Source of the DNA: an uncultured Clostridium sp.
GTDB taxonomy: Bacteria > Bacillota > Clostridia > TANB77 > CAG-508
Direction: 5' to 3'
Length of the DNA stretch: 42,898 bases
Assembly (NCBI GenBank): GCA_946497695.1
Contig: CAMMLJ010000015.1
Coordinates: 1 to 42,898 of the forward strand
A program made the position numbers and the translations under genes. Under the pieces are notes generated by a model that saw only the letters and a list, made by a program, of their open reading frames with translations, had not been told where the DNA came from and ran no database searches. This document shows, piece by piece, positions 17,879 through 26,189 of this stretch; position 1 is the stretch's first letter; the number at the start of each line of letters is the position of its first letter.

Positions 17879-19759
17879 TTATATATAGTTGTTTTTAATT
17901 TCTATATCTAACACTCTTGCTTTTTTCCCAGTTCTTACATCTGTTCTTAGAACTGTTTTTCTTGACTTATCTGTCATTTTTAATAAGCCTTCATCTTGTA
18001 AATATCTCCATAGACTTAAAGCTGTTAATGGAAATTTATTACCGTTAGAAATATAAAATTTGTATATTTCACGATATATTGTATCCGGATATAAATAATA
18101 TCTATTCTTTTCGTTATCTATGTATCCAACAAAAGCACCTTCTTCTTTTCCATCCACTGGCATTCCTGTTTTGTAATCTATAAAATATATTTTTTTCGTA
18201 GCATATAATTCATCTAATGCTGAATAGAACATATTTATTGGATTTGATTCTTCTAGCTCTTTTTCTTGTTCTTCCGCAATATGCCAAAATATATTTGAAG
18301 CCTCATTAATCAATGATTCTTTTTGTTCAGCTACAATAATTTCATTTTTTTGTAAAAATTCTACAAATATGCTATATGCAATAAATAACGTATTTACTAC
18401 CTCACTTAATCTTCCATGCATATTATTTTGTGATTTTTGTAATTTATCTTTTGCATAAATCTTTATAGCTTCTTCATTTTTGATTATATATTCTATGTAT
18501 TTCATCATTGAAAAAGCTAACATCTCTTTATTTGTTTGCAATTCGCTAAGTGTTTTTATATTTACACTTTCATTATTTATACGTATAATCATCAATCTAG
18601 ATAATCTACTTAATGAAATATTAGGTAAAAATTCTCCTGTCGCTATACATGTACCTCTTGCTGAATAAGCTTTTCTTAAATCTTGTCCATTTGACTTCAT
18701 GCGTCCACGTCCGGTGCGGTCGCCATAAAGTCCAATAGCTTCTTCAAATACTTTTACTTTATCATTACTTGCAGTTTGTGGATTCAAGTCATCTAAAACT
18801 GTTAATGAATCCTTTAATAAAAATGATTTTTTTTCTAAATTGTTCATTGTGCTTCTAAAACTCATTGGAAAATTGTTTCTTTGAAAGTTATTTCCAAAAT
18901 GAGATAGCGCAATAGCACTTATACTACTTTTTCTAGTTCCACTAGGTCCAAGCAAATACAAAATAAAATCCGCAAATATTCCAACCTCTTCTAATATAGA
19001 AATAAGTGGACTTAAATATGTAACTGCAAGTAAAGGAACTGCTACTTTTTTGTCTGCTAAATTTCGCATCTTTAAACTTTCATTTAAAGCAACTTTTTCA
19101 TCAAATTTTTTATCTGTAAAGCAATACTGCTCTAATGTATCAGTCGATAAATCTGCTTTTACACTTTCATTTGAACCAATGCAACCATCATGGTACAAGT
19201 ACACCAATTTGTTGTCAATTCGTTCAAATCCTGTATTCGTAAATACAATTTCTTTTTTCATTGTATATTTAGAAAGGATTTCGCATACTTGCCTTAGTAA
19301 AGCATTATTGTTTCCTTCTACAACCGCTTCGCCTTCCCATTCTGAACCAATAATGAACTTAAATGAATTATATTGTTCTTTACTTATTGTTATTTCTTGC
19401 AATTCTTCTTTTGTATCTAAGTTTATAGCTTTTATTTTATATTTAAAATTACTGTCATTTCCGTTTGTATAAGTTATTTTTTTAGTAATAAAAGGAATAA
19501 AATTTGAAATAATTTTAGCTCCTTTACCACTTATTTTTAATAGTTGGTATTCAAGTATTTTGTAACCATACTTACTTAGAATACTAATGTATTCATTAAT
19601 TTTTTTATCAACATTACTTTCTTGATTATTCACTATAAGCTGATTATTACTAAAATTGTTTTTTATTTTTGTATGTTCTGTATCATTATAAGTTGTATTT
19701 TCTTCTTCAACTTTTTTTATAAAATCTATGTCAAAAAGGTTTTTTCTAGTTGCTTGCAT
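17879..19759 (-). CDS. AAA+/SF3-like replicative helicase (DUF927-like)
   Basis: A 626-aa protein. The N-terminal ~230 residues have no clear domain. A P-loop GPSGTRKSS lies at 271-279 and Walker B LTVLDDL with D323-D324. A sensor-like segment ATGEFLPNISLSRLSRLM and a C-terminal winged-helix-like region (LTALSLWRYLQDEGLLKM) follow. This resembles DUF927 and plasmid/phage primase-helicase C-terminal domains. The start at 19759 lies inside the end of the upstream gene (14-base overlap) with AAAGGAGGG before it. It would unwind DNA for element replication with the Rep protein downstream. No primase motif is visible. Confidence 0.75.
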   Translation of the reverse strand: MQATRKNLFDIDFIKKVEEENTTYNDTEHTKIKNNFSNNQLIVNNQESNVDKKINEYISILSKYGYKILEYQLLKISGKGAKIISNFIPFITKKITYTNGNDSNFKYKIKAINLDTKEELQEITISKEQYNSFKFIIGSEWEGEAVVEGNNNALLRQVCEILSKYTMKKEIVFTNTGFERIDNKLVYLYHDGCIGSNESVKADLSTDTLEQYCFTDKKFDEKVALNESLKMRNLADKKVAVPLLAVTYLSPLISILEEVGIFADFILYLLGPSGTRKSSISAIALSHFGNNFQRNNFPMSFRSTMNNLEKKSFLLKDSLTVLDDLNPQTASNDKVKVFEEAIGLYGDRTGRGRMKSNGQDLRKAYSARGTCIATGEFLPNISLSRLSRLMIIRINNESVNIKTLSELQTNKEMLAFSMMKYIEYIIKNEEAIKIYAKDKLQKSQNNMHGRLSEVVNTLFIAYSIFVEFLQKNEIIVAEQKESLINEASNIFWHIAEEQEKELEESNPINMFYSALDELYATKKIYFIDYKTGMPVDGKEEGAFVGYIDNEKNRYYLYPDTIYREIYKFYISNGNKFPLTALSLWRYLQDEGLLKMTDKSRKTVLRTDVRTGKKARVLDIEIKNNYI

Positions 19760-20378
19760 TTTTTTCCCTCCTTAATCTTTTAACTATATTTTGTTTTTCC
19801 TGCATTATTTTTTTGGCTTTTTTAAGCTCTGAACTTAGTTCATTGCTAATATGCTTAAAATAAGTATCTACATAATCCATTCCATCAGGAATAAGTTCTT
19901 CTAATATATAATAATTAGAAAATTCGCAAATCAATTTTTGTTTTAGTATTTTTTTGTGATAGTATAATTTGCTTCTAATATTTTCTAATATTTTTATTTC
20001 ATCAAATCTGACTTTTATAATGTCAGTTGCCTCACTTATCCTTTTTGCAATACCTTCTGATGTAAGATGTGTTATGTATGACCATGGTACGTTTTCTTTT
20101 ATCTTATAAGGAAAGCCAATTTCTCTTTTGATTTCTTCCATATTAAAATTTATATATTTTTTCATTTGTATTCTTATTGTTTCCATTTCTGTTGCTTCAG
20201 GTTTATATGGAGCACCATCACCAAAAAGTGTCGGACGTTTTTTACCTGTTTCTAAATAATGCTTAGTAATTTTATATTCCATATAAACATCGCACAATTG
20301 CAATTCTAACTTACTAGCATTTTTACGTTTTTTATTTTTGGGTAAGCAACTCCAAATATTATTTTTTGATTTCTGCAT
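19746..20378 (-). CDS. Element protein of unknown function, 210 aa
   Basis: The start is placed at 20378 (MQKSKNNIWSCLPKN) because GGAGGGATAAAA sits directly before it; an upstream ATG at 20396 has no ribosome site of its own. The protein is rich in lysine and charged helices, with a conserved-looking segment KRPTLFGDGAPYKPEATEME (~45-65) and a C-terminal coiled-coil-like stretch. It overlaps the helicase gene by 14 bases, so it belongs to the replication operon and may be an accessory replication protein. I do not recognise the family. Confidence 0.7.
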   Translation of the reverse strand: MQKSKNNIWSCLPKNKKRKNASKLELQLCDVYMEYKITKHYLETGKKRPTLFGDGAPYKPEATEMETIRIQMKKYINFNMEEIKREIGFPYKIKENVPWSYITHLTSEGIAKRISEATDIIKVRFDEIKILENIRSKLYYHKKILKQKLICEFSNYYILEELIPDGMDYVDTYFKHISNELSSELKKAKKIMQEKQNIVKRLRREKNASN

Positions 20379-20816
20379 TTTTATCCCTCCTTTCATTTTT
20401 TATTTTTACTCCATATTGAATTTTTTAAGATATAGTTATAGGACGATTTTGGGGCGCAATTGGGTGTTTTTGAAAAATATTTGAAATATGGAGTTATGTA
20501 ATATAACATGTTTACATTAGTTAAAAACGAATATTTTTTTATCTTTAATTCAAAAATTCCTTTGTAACACCTGTGGCTCTAAGAAAAAAATTTTTAATTT
20601 TTTTTTATTTAATTAAATAAAAAAATAAAAGGCTCTATTAGATTAATTATCTAACAAACCTTTTATTAAGCATAAAAAAAGCCCTTTTATTTAAAGGGTT
20701 TTTTATGTTCAAATTCTATTTAGAATAGGGGGAGAGGGCTGACAAAAAACTATCATTATTATATATTGCTTTCTTTATTTTTTCACTATGTAAAAATACA
20801 TTACTTACATATTTTA
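20379..20816. other. Non-coding region ahead of the replication operon
   Basis: A 438-base gap. It holds a 10-base inverted repeat ACTCCATATT (20408-20417) / AATATGGAGT (20485-20494) enclosing a locally GC-rich patch (GGACGATTTTGGGGCGC and on to ATTGGGTG), a run of A/T homopolymers, and a terminator at its far side. It is a plausible site for the replication operon promoter and for a replication origin. A 38-codon minus ORF at 20393-20509 lacks a ribosome site. Confidence 0.5.
20674..20704. terminator. Bidirectional terminator after the SHOCT operon
   Basis: AAAAAAGCCCTTT and AAAGGGTTTTTT form a short hairpin with A and T tails on both strands. It lies after the stop at 20817 of the zinc-ribbon membrane protein gene on the minus strand. 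Confidence 0.75.
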
Positions 20817-21782
20817 TTAATATAAATAGTAATAATTGTTTTGAATATCCTTTATATTTAAATCATATTCAGCAATAACAACATCTTTTTGATATGGCAT
20901 ATCTTCATTAGATGTATTTACTGCTCCATAAGCAAAGGGAGCGACGAGTTTCACTCTTACTTTATCTTGATTATTAAAAGTATATTCAAATGCTTTTGCT
21001 CCATAATAGTTAATATCATCTTGTTTAACTGTTGCAACTAATTTATTATCAAAATAAACTTGTAGTCCTTCTTCTCCTGGATCTTGTACTTTTTTATTTT
21101 CATGTAATACACAATATATGTCTTTATCTCCCGTTATATTTTCAAATCTAATATTAAAAGCTATTGTTACTGGTCCTGTATTTTTATTTGTATCTTGTGA
21201 ATTATAATTATTATTTTGTGAACCTGTTGAACCTGTTTCTGATGTACTTTCTTGTGGTTCAGTTGATGTTGTTTCTTCATTTGTTCCTACATCTTTGTTA
21301 TCTTCTACTGACTCAACATTTAGATTACATTGTTCTTTTGCTTTTTCAAAACTTTCCATACTATCAAAATATACTTTATCTCCATTTTCATCTAAAAGCC
21401 AATATTCTGTTCCATCAGTACAAATTATTCCTTCTGTATCTTTTAACTCTGGATATTTTGCATATATTTCATCTAGTAAGTTCTCGGATGTAGTTTTTTC
21501 TGCTATATTATTAGCTGTTTCGTTAGTAGTATTGTTTTGATTTATTGTTTCTTCATTAATTGTATTAGTATCTTCTGTTCTTTTATTTGTGTTTGCCTTA
21601 GCAATAATAATCAATACAATACTAATTACTATTAAAATTCCTATTAATATAGGTATAATTAACTTTAATTTTTTACTTGCTTTGCTTTTGGCTTTATTCT
21701 CCATATCATTTATTGGTATTCCACAATATATACAAAAATTATCTTCTTCTTTAATTTTTTTATTGCAATTACTACAATTCAT
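20817..21782 (-). CDS. Zinc-ribbon membrane protein, last gene of the SHOCT operon
   Basis: A 321-aa protein. N-terminal zinc ribbon CSNCNKKIKEEDNFCIYCG (C3, C6, C17, C20), one membrane span (~42-61), an Asn/Thr/Glu-rich linker, a domain with ICTDGTEYWLLDENGDKVYF, a second low-complexity linker (~165-200), and a C-terminal beta-rich domain starting PVTIAFNIRFENITGD. The ribbon is predicted to be cytoplasmic and the rest outside. It lies 23 bases after the SHOCT/zinc-ribbon gene at 21806 and starts behind AGAGGTG. The zinc ribbon and topology repeat the design of its neighbour, so they probably act together at the membrane. The function is unknown. Confidence 0.8.
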   Translation of the reverse strand: MNCSNCNKKIKEEDNFCIYCGIPINDMENKAKSKASKKLKLIIPILIGILIVISIVLIIIAKANTNKRTEDTNTINEETINQNNTTNETANNIAEKTTSENLLDEIYAKYPELKDTEGIICTDGTEYWLLDENGDKVYFDSMESFEKAKEQCNLNVESVEDNKDVGTNEETTSTEPQESTSETGSTGSQNNNYNSQDTNKNTGPVTIAFNIRFENITGDKDIYCVLHENKKVQDPGEEGLQVYFDNKLVATVKQDDINYYGAKAFEYTFNNQDKVRVKLVAPFAYGAVNTSNEDMPYQKDVVIAEYDLNIKDIQNNYYYLY

Positions 21783-21805
21783 TACTGCACCTCTTTTCTA
21801 TACAT

Positions 21806-22891
21806 TTATTCTTCGACATTTAATTCTTTCTTTGCTTCTTCTATATCTTTATATGTTCCTTCTTTTGGTGCTCCTTCTTTTGTTAAATCATAAACCACAA
21901 ATTTTTGCACATTTTCATATGGTGGTCCATACATTGCTACGAGCTGGTTATATGTTCTTATATTGGTAGTATATAAAATTCTAGCTGTATATTCATCTAT
22001 TACTGTCCAAACATACTCTTGCTCTGTTGTTTGAGTTCCAATATATCTTGGAGTTATTTCATCTTTTCCATATAAGTATGTTGAATTTACTAAATTTTGA
22101 TATGCTTTATTTAAATTGTTTGTTTTCAGTATTTCTCTTCCTAATTGTACTCCTACAACTTTTCCTACCTCTCTATTTACTTCCATGTATTTCTCTAAGT
22201 CCATATTATTTGTACTAATCTGCTCAACATTATTATCTTTTATACAATTTCCTAGTAATATCATAACCTGTTCTAGTTTAGAGCTCTGATTTTCTTCAAT
22301 TAGGTAATATAAAATTGATGTATATGTCAAATCTAATTTAATTATTTTAAAATTATTTTTATTAACGAATATTAGACCTCCTGCTTCTAATGTTGTATTT
22401 CCATTCATATATGTGCAACTATAAGAAACTAATTTATTATATTCTTTATATTCAAAGTCTATTTCTTTTCCTATTTTTACTGTATTTTCTTGTAAATATG
22501 TTCCGCTTTCTGCTCCCTTTAACATTTCTTCCATTTCTTTTTCATTTATATTTGGATTTATAAATGTAATAATTGCATATATAAAAAATATAATAACTAA
22601 AATGCTACAACCTATAATTATTGTATTTCTAATTTTTACACCTTTTATTCTAGTTCCACATTTACCACAAAAAGTTGCTCCTTCTTCTATTTCTGCTCCA
22701 CATTTCTTACAATGTTTTATTTTTTTATTTTTTAAAATTTTGCTTTCTTTTTTCTGCTCATCTTTAATATTTTTTTCCGAATTTGAATTTACATTTAAAA
22801 TTTTAGCTTTTTCTGTTTCAAATTCTTCCTCTGATAATATTCCTTTTTCTTTTAATTCTTGTATTTTTTCTAGTTCATCTATATTGCTCAT
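21806..22891 (-). CDS. SHOCT and zinc-ribbon membrane protein
   Basis: The start is at 22891 (MSNIDELEKIQELKEKG), one base from the upstream stop, behind a GGGGGG ribosome site; a longer reading from 22945 lacks one. The protein has 361 aa. Residues ~1-32 are a SHOCT-like helix pair (LKEKGILSEEEFETEKAKIL), followed by a charged linker, a zinc ribbon CKKCGAEIEEGATFCGKCG (~62-80), one membrane span (~90-112) and a large outer domain without known similarity (ending DIEEAKKELNVEE). SHOCT modules are thought to mediate oligomerisation; here one sits at the N-terminus, probably cytoplasmic. Confidence 0.8.
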   Translation of the reverse strand: MSNIDELEKIQELKEKGILSEEEFETEKAKILNVNSNSEKNIKDEQKKESKILKNKKIKHCKKCGAEIEEGATFCGKCGTRIKGVKIRNTIIIGCSILVIIFFIYAIITFINPNINEKEMEEMLKGAESGTYLQENTVKIGKEIDFEYKEYNKLVSYSCTYMNGNTTLEAGGLIFVNKNNFKIIKLDLTYTSILYYLIEENQSSKLEQVMILLGNCIKDNNVEQISTNNMDLEKYMEVNREVGKVVGVQLGREILKTNNLNKAYQNLVNSTYLYGKDEITPRYIGTQTTEQEYVWTVIDEYTARILYTTNIRTYNQLVAMYGPPYENVQKFVVYDLTKEGAPKEGTYKDIEEAKKELNVEE

Positions 22892-22892
22892 T

Positions 22893-23702
22893 TTATACCC
22901 CCCATAATTGTTCGTAGTCATATTCCATTGCATAATCATCTCCATATTCGTTTATTTCACTACCTGTTGTTGTTTCATGAAATAAATATAATTTTGTTGA
23001 CTTCACTACTTCTTTATTTTCATTATCTAATGATAATAATTGATAATAATATATTCTACTATAAGTATTATTACTACTTGATGTTGAATACTTAACTTTA
23101 TATACTGTTTCACCACTAGGTGCTGTTTTATAAACAGTATATGAATCATATTTAACCGTTCCATTATTTTGTGCTCTTACCATTTCTGCATATTCTTTTA
23201 TTGTATTTGGTATTCTACTTTGTAATTCTTCTTGTTCTAATCTTTTTTGTTTTTCATCTTCTGGTTCTTCTCCTTTACTTATAACTGCAATTATTTTTGA
23301 ACCTTTTTTTATCTTACTATATGTTTTTGGAGTTTGCGAAATGATATGTCCTTTTTCAATATTAGAACTATATTCTTCTGTATCTACCACTAATGATAGT
23401 CCTTGCTTTTCTATTTGTTCTTTTGCTTCTTCTTCCGATAGTCCTACAATATTAGGTACTTCTACTTTTCTAAACCCTAACATAAATATAATTATTATTA
23501 ATATTACAAAAATTATTATTAAATATTTGTATTTAGATATAAAACTTTTATTCTTGTTTATATTTGAACTTATGCTATCACTTATATTATTTTTTTGATT
23601 TTCGTTTAATATCTTTTTCTTTTCTGTTTCAAATTCTTCCTGCGTTAATATATTTTTTTCCTTTAATTTTTGTATTTTCTCTAAATCATCTATATAGCTC
23701 AT
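22893..23702 (-). CDS. SHOCT-PASTA membrane protein
   Basis: A 269-aa protein. It has an N-terminal SHOCT helix pair (LKEKNILTQEEFETEKKKIL, ~13-32), a polar linker, one membrane span (~59-75), a PASTA domain (VEVPNIVGLSEEEAKEQIEK onward, ~78-145) and a C-terminal domain with YDSYTVYKTAPSGETVYKV and a Trp-containing end. PASTA domains bind muropeptides or peptidoglycan in PknB kinases and penicillin-binding proteins, so the outer part may contact the cell wall. The start follows AGAGGTGTAAA. The next gene starts one base after its stop, so they are tightly coupled. It has no kinase or transpeptidase domain. Confidence 0.82.
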   Translation of the reverse strand: MSYIDDLEKIQKLKEKNILTQEEFETEKKKILNENQKNNISDSISSNINKNKSFISKYKYLIIIFVILIIIIFMLGFRKVEVPNIVGLSEEEAKEQIEKQGLSLVVDTEEYSSNIEKGHIISQTPKTYSKIKKGSKIIAVISKGEEPEDEKQKRLEQEELQSRIPNTIKEYAEMVRAQNNGTVKYDSYTVYKTAPSGETVYKVKYSTSSSNNTYSRIYYYQLLSLDNENKEVVKSTKLYLFHETTTGSEINEYGDDYAMEYDYEQLWGV

Positions 23703-23748
23703 TTTACACCTCTTACTTATTACTTTTATCTATAATTGTTCTGCACTA

Positions 23749-24150
23749 TTAATAAGGAACTACACTTGATGAATTGTAAATATATATTCCTATTGTAGGT
23801 ATAACAATGATTATAGTCATTAAACTTGCTATTACTAATGCTATTATACTTAGAACTAAACCAGCAGTTACCATTCCACTTGTCGCATTTTTACTATTTA
23901 ATCTTCTTTTACTCTTTTTCCAAATAACTATTGAAACAATAGATAATATTAGCCCTAAAATTGGTATTGATGCAAATAACAATGAGCATATTCCTAATAC
24001 TAAACTTGCTATATATATTCCTTCTGTTTTATTATTTTGTTTATCGTTTGAATTTAATATCTTATATTTTTCAATTTCATATTCTGCTTCTGTTAAACTT
24101 CCATTTTCTTTTAATTTTTGTAATCTACTTAAATCCTCATATTTACTCAT
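23749..24150 (-). CDS. SHOCT-DUF4190-like membrane protein
   Basis: A 133-aa protein with an N-terminal SHOCT helix pair (LKENGSLTEAEYEIEKYKIL, ~13-32) and then a DUF4190-like two-span membrane domain: IASLVLGICSLLFASIPILG, a basic loop with KNATSGMVTAGLVLSIIA, and a hydrophobic end. It is the second gene of the five-gene operon and starts behind AAAAGGAG. DUF4190 proteins are small membrane proteins of unknown function. Confidence 0.78.
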   Translation of the reverse strand: MSKYEDLSRLQKLKENGSLTEAEYEIEKYKILNSNDKQNNKTEGIYIASLVLGICSLLFASIPILGLILSIVSIVIWKKSKRRLNSKNATSGMVTAGLVLSIIALVIASLMTIIIVIPTIGIYIYNSSSVVPY

Positions 24151-24165
24151 CTTTCAAATCTCCTT

Positions 24166-24393
24166 TTATTTCAATATTTTTGCTTTTTGTGTTTCAAATT
24201 CAGCTTCTGTTATTGCTCCACTTTCTTTTAGGCTTTGTAATCTTTCTAAATCATCATATTTAGTACTACTACTTTTTATTTGTTGATTATTTGCAGGTAT
24301 TTTATTTTTATTATTTGACCATCTAATCAATAAAACAGCAACTATTCCTAATACCAAGCATATCGATATTAATATAAATAAAAATATAACCAT
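24166..24393 (-). CDS. Membrane protein with C-terminal SHOCT helix, 75 aa
   Basis: The start is set at 24393 (MVIFLFILISICL) because TAAGGAGG lies nine bases upstream; an ATG at 24402 directly abuts that site. One membrane span (~2-24), a polar linker and a C-terminal SHOCT helix pair (LKESGAITEAEFETQKAKIL) form the usual phospholipase D-nuclease-N-like/SHOCT arrangement of small membrane proteins. It is the first gene of the operon, divergent from the XRE repressor, with 15 bases to the next gene. Confidence 0.8.
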   Translation of the reverse strand: MVIFLFILISICLVLGIVAVLLIRWSNNKNKIPANNQQIKSSSTKYDDLERLQSLKESGAITEAEFETQKAKILK

Positions 24394-24554
24394 AAACTGC
24401 ATCCTCCTTATTATAAAAATATATAAATTTTCATTTTAAATATATCATAACCATTTATAAAATACAAGTATGTTTCCTGTATCTACTGTTCATGCTTCTA
24501 TAAAATAAACTTGTATCTTATATAATAAATTATATAAGATTTTGGAGGTACTAA
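24394..24554. promoter_or_regulatory. Divergent control region between the SHOCT operon and the repressor
   Basis: It holds half-sites ATACAAGT (~24463) and ACTTGTAT (~24509) in opposite orientation and, nearer the repressor, a perfect 22-base palindrome (24517-24538; CTTATATAAT, two bases, then its complement). These are good operator candidates for the XRE protein and would allow it to control itself and the SHOCT operon. Confidence 0.6.
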
Positions 24555-24887
24555 ATGGATTTAAGAAATTTAAGAATACTACGAAATAAAAAAAATATAT
24601 CTCAGCTTAAACTATCAATGGACCTTGAACTTTCACAAGAATTAATCAGTCAGTACGAACTTGGCAAGTCGCTTCCTACCATAGCAAATTTAGTAAAACT
24701 TGCTAACTATTTTAATTGTTCAACAGACTATTTACTTGGATTAACTAATGATTTTAGCAAGAAATCTGATTTAAATAAAAATGATTTAGATGTAGCTGAT
24801 TTAATTCAAAATTATAGTGATTTATCTTTAAAAAATAGAGAGAAATTGAAAAGCTATTTAAATTATTTATTAAAAAATGAAAACTAG
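24555..24887 (+). CDS. XRE-family transcriptional repressor
   Basis: A 110-aa protein. The helix-turn-helix domain occupies ~4-60 (LRILRNKKNISQLKLSMDLE then SQELISQYELGKSLPTIANL and YFNCSTDYLLGLT), the classic Cro/C1-type HTH_3. A C-terminal helical tail (LIQNYSDLSLKNREKLKSYL) is the usual dimerisation segment. GGAGG lies seven bases before ATG. It is the only predicted plus-strand gene of the element and diverges from the SHOCT operon across a palindromic region. It is probably the maintenance repressor of the element. Confidence 0.9.
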   Translation: MDLRNLRILRNKKNISQLKLSMDLELSQELISQYELGKSLPTIANLVKLANYFNCSTDYLLGLTNDFSKKSDLNKNDLDVADLIQNYSDLSLKNREKLKSYLNYLLKNEN

Positions 24888-24992
24888 CAAATCCTTGTTA
24901 CTCTATAAATATAATACCAATTTGTCCAAAAAAACAAAAAAATCAGCATTATCTTTATACAGTACCAACGATTTCCTTAATTCAAAAATTTT

Positions 24993-25026
24993 GAGTAAGA
25001 TTACATCAAAAAATCTTACTCTTTTA
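24993..25026. terminator. Terminator between repressor and the right-hand minus genes
   Basis: GAGTAAGATT pairs perfectly with AATCTTACTC, followed by TTTTATTT on the plus strand and AAAATTTTT on the minus strand. It can stop both converging transcripts. Confidence 0.85.
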
Positions 25027-25027
25027 T

Positions 25028-25321
25028 TTAATCTAATATTTTATTTTTATCATTATTTAAACTTTCTACGGCTAACTGAAAAGCTAATTTAAAAGCATAT
25101 TTAAAAATTTTTCTATGAACAATATCATCTTTTTTACTAACTAATTCATTAATATCATTTAACATAGATAATTCATTATCTTCAAAAATTTTTATAAATT
25201 CATTAACTTTTATATCTAATTCTTTAACTACTTTTCTTTCTTCTTCTGACATTTCAAATATTTCATCTTTAAACTTATCATATAATTTAAAAATCATTTC
25301 TTCTTTTATATCTTCTTTCAT
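25028..25321 (-). CDS. Helical protein of unknown function, 97 aa
   Basis: The start is chosen at 25321 (MKEDIKEEMIFKLYDKF) because GGAGGAAAT precedes it; the longer form from 25360 lacks a ribosome site. The product is acidic and helical with a hydrophobic-faced C-terminal helix HRKIFKYAFKLAFQLAVES. That end resembles small phage/ICE proteins of the DUF6809 kind, but the match is loose. It ends at the terminator shared with the repressor gene. Confidence 0.65.
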   Translation of the reverse strand: MKEDIKEEMIFKLYDKFKDEIFEMSEEERKVVKELDIKVNEFIKIFEDNELSMLNDINELVSKKDDIVHRKIFKYAFKLAFQLAVESLNNDKNKILD

Positions 25322-25463
25322 ATTTCCTCCAATATTACATATATTTAATTCAATTTTCAAAAATGAAAAAAGTGGATATTTTTAATACTTATTTTATTTA
25401 TAATTAATTATATAATATCACATCAAATAAGATTATGAATAAAAAGATGTTATTATTTACTTT

Positions 25464-25988
25464 TCAACTAACATATAATGGTCTTTCAATTCCTTCCTTA
25501 ACAACATAAGGTTCTACTGCATTTTCATATTCTTTAAAATATACATCTTCTACATTAACAAAATTTTCAGGTATAATTCCTAAACCAACAGGATTTGTAC
25601 TTACTGCTATTATTCTTCCTTCTTCCGTTAATGCTATCAAATATAAATCATCTACAATCACTTTTCTATATGAGCAATTATTATTATTCAAATAATAATC
25701 TATATCACAATTATACATTTCATTAATCGGATTTATTTTATTTTCTCTCGTAATTTCATATATTCTATAAATATCTAAGCTGAAAAAGTTACTGATACCT
25801 ACATCATATAATTCATCATTTTTATATAAAACTCCATTATCAAAAAGAATATATATGTTATCTTCATAATCTACCCTATAATCGATTATTTTTTCAAAAT
25901 TGATATTATTATAATTTATATTCTTTTTACTTATGATTTCTTTTATTATTTCTATATCTTCATTATCTAATTTCTTCTTATCTTTCAT
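25464..25988 (-). CDS. Protein of unknown function, 174 aa
   Basis: An acidic, Asn/Ile/Tyr-rich protein. It contains beta-hairpin-like repeats such as DNIYILFDNGVLYKND and LYLIALTEEGRIIAV, giving an outline like one or two blades of a propeller, but no family is recognised. There is no signal peptide or membrane span. The start follows AAAGG about nine bases upstream. It lies alone between ~100- and ~200-base gaps; the downstream gap (25322-25463) holds nothing recognised. Confidence 0.6.
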   Translation of the reverse strand: MKDKKKLDNEDIEIIKEIISKKNINYNNINFEKIIDYRVDYEDNIYILFDNGVLYKNDELYDVGISNFFSLDIYRIYEITRENKINPINEMYNCDIDYYLNNNNCSYRKVIVDDLYLIALTEEGRIIAVSTNPVGLGIIPENFVNVEDVYFKEYENAVEPYVVKEGIERPLYVS

Positions 25989-26141
25989 TTCTTATGCCTT
26001 TCTATTTAATCATATAATATTATCCTATATTTAATTAGCACAAAACAATAGCATATTTTAAATTTACTTTTTAATTCATATAATTTTATACCGATTATCA
26101 TAAATCTTATTTAAATTGATTTTACTTTCCTAACATTTTTA

Positions 26142-26183
26142 TAGCAAGTCCTATTTCTTCTTCTGCAACTTTTGGACTTGCTA
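26142..26183. other. Hairpin between two element genes
   Basis: TAGCAAGTCC (26142-26151) is perfectly complementary to 26174-26183 across a 22-base loop. On the plus strand T-rich sequence follows, on the minus strand A-rich, so terminator function for the minus-strand genes is unclear. Confidence 0.4.
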
Positions 26184-26189
26184 ATCATT

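Noticed and set aside
20393..20509. 38-codon minus ORF ahead of the replication operon
   Set aside because: No ribosome site, and it overlaps the inverted repeat and GC-rich patch, which look regulatory.
24877..25092. 71-codon plus-strand ORF after the repressor gene
   Set aside because: It overlaps the repressor's end, crosses a strong terminator and runs antisense into the 97-aa gene; it has no ribosome site.
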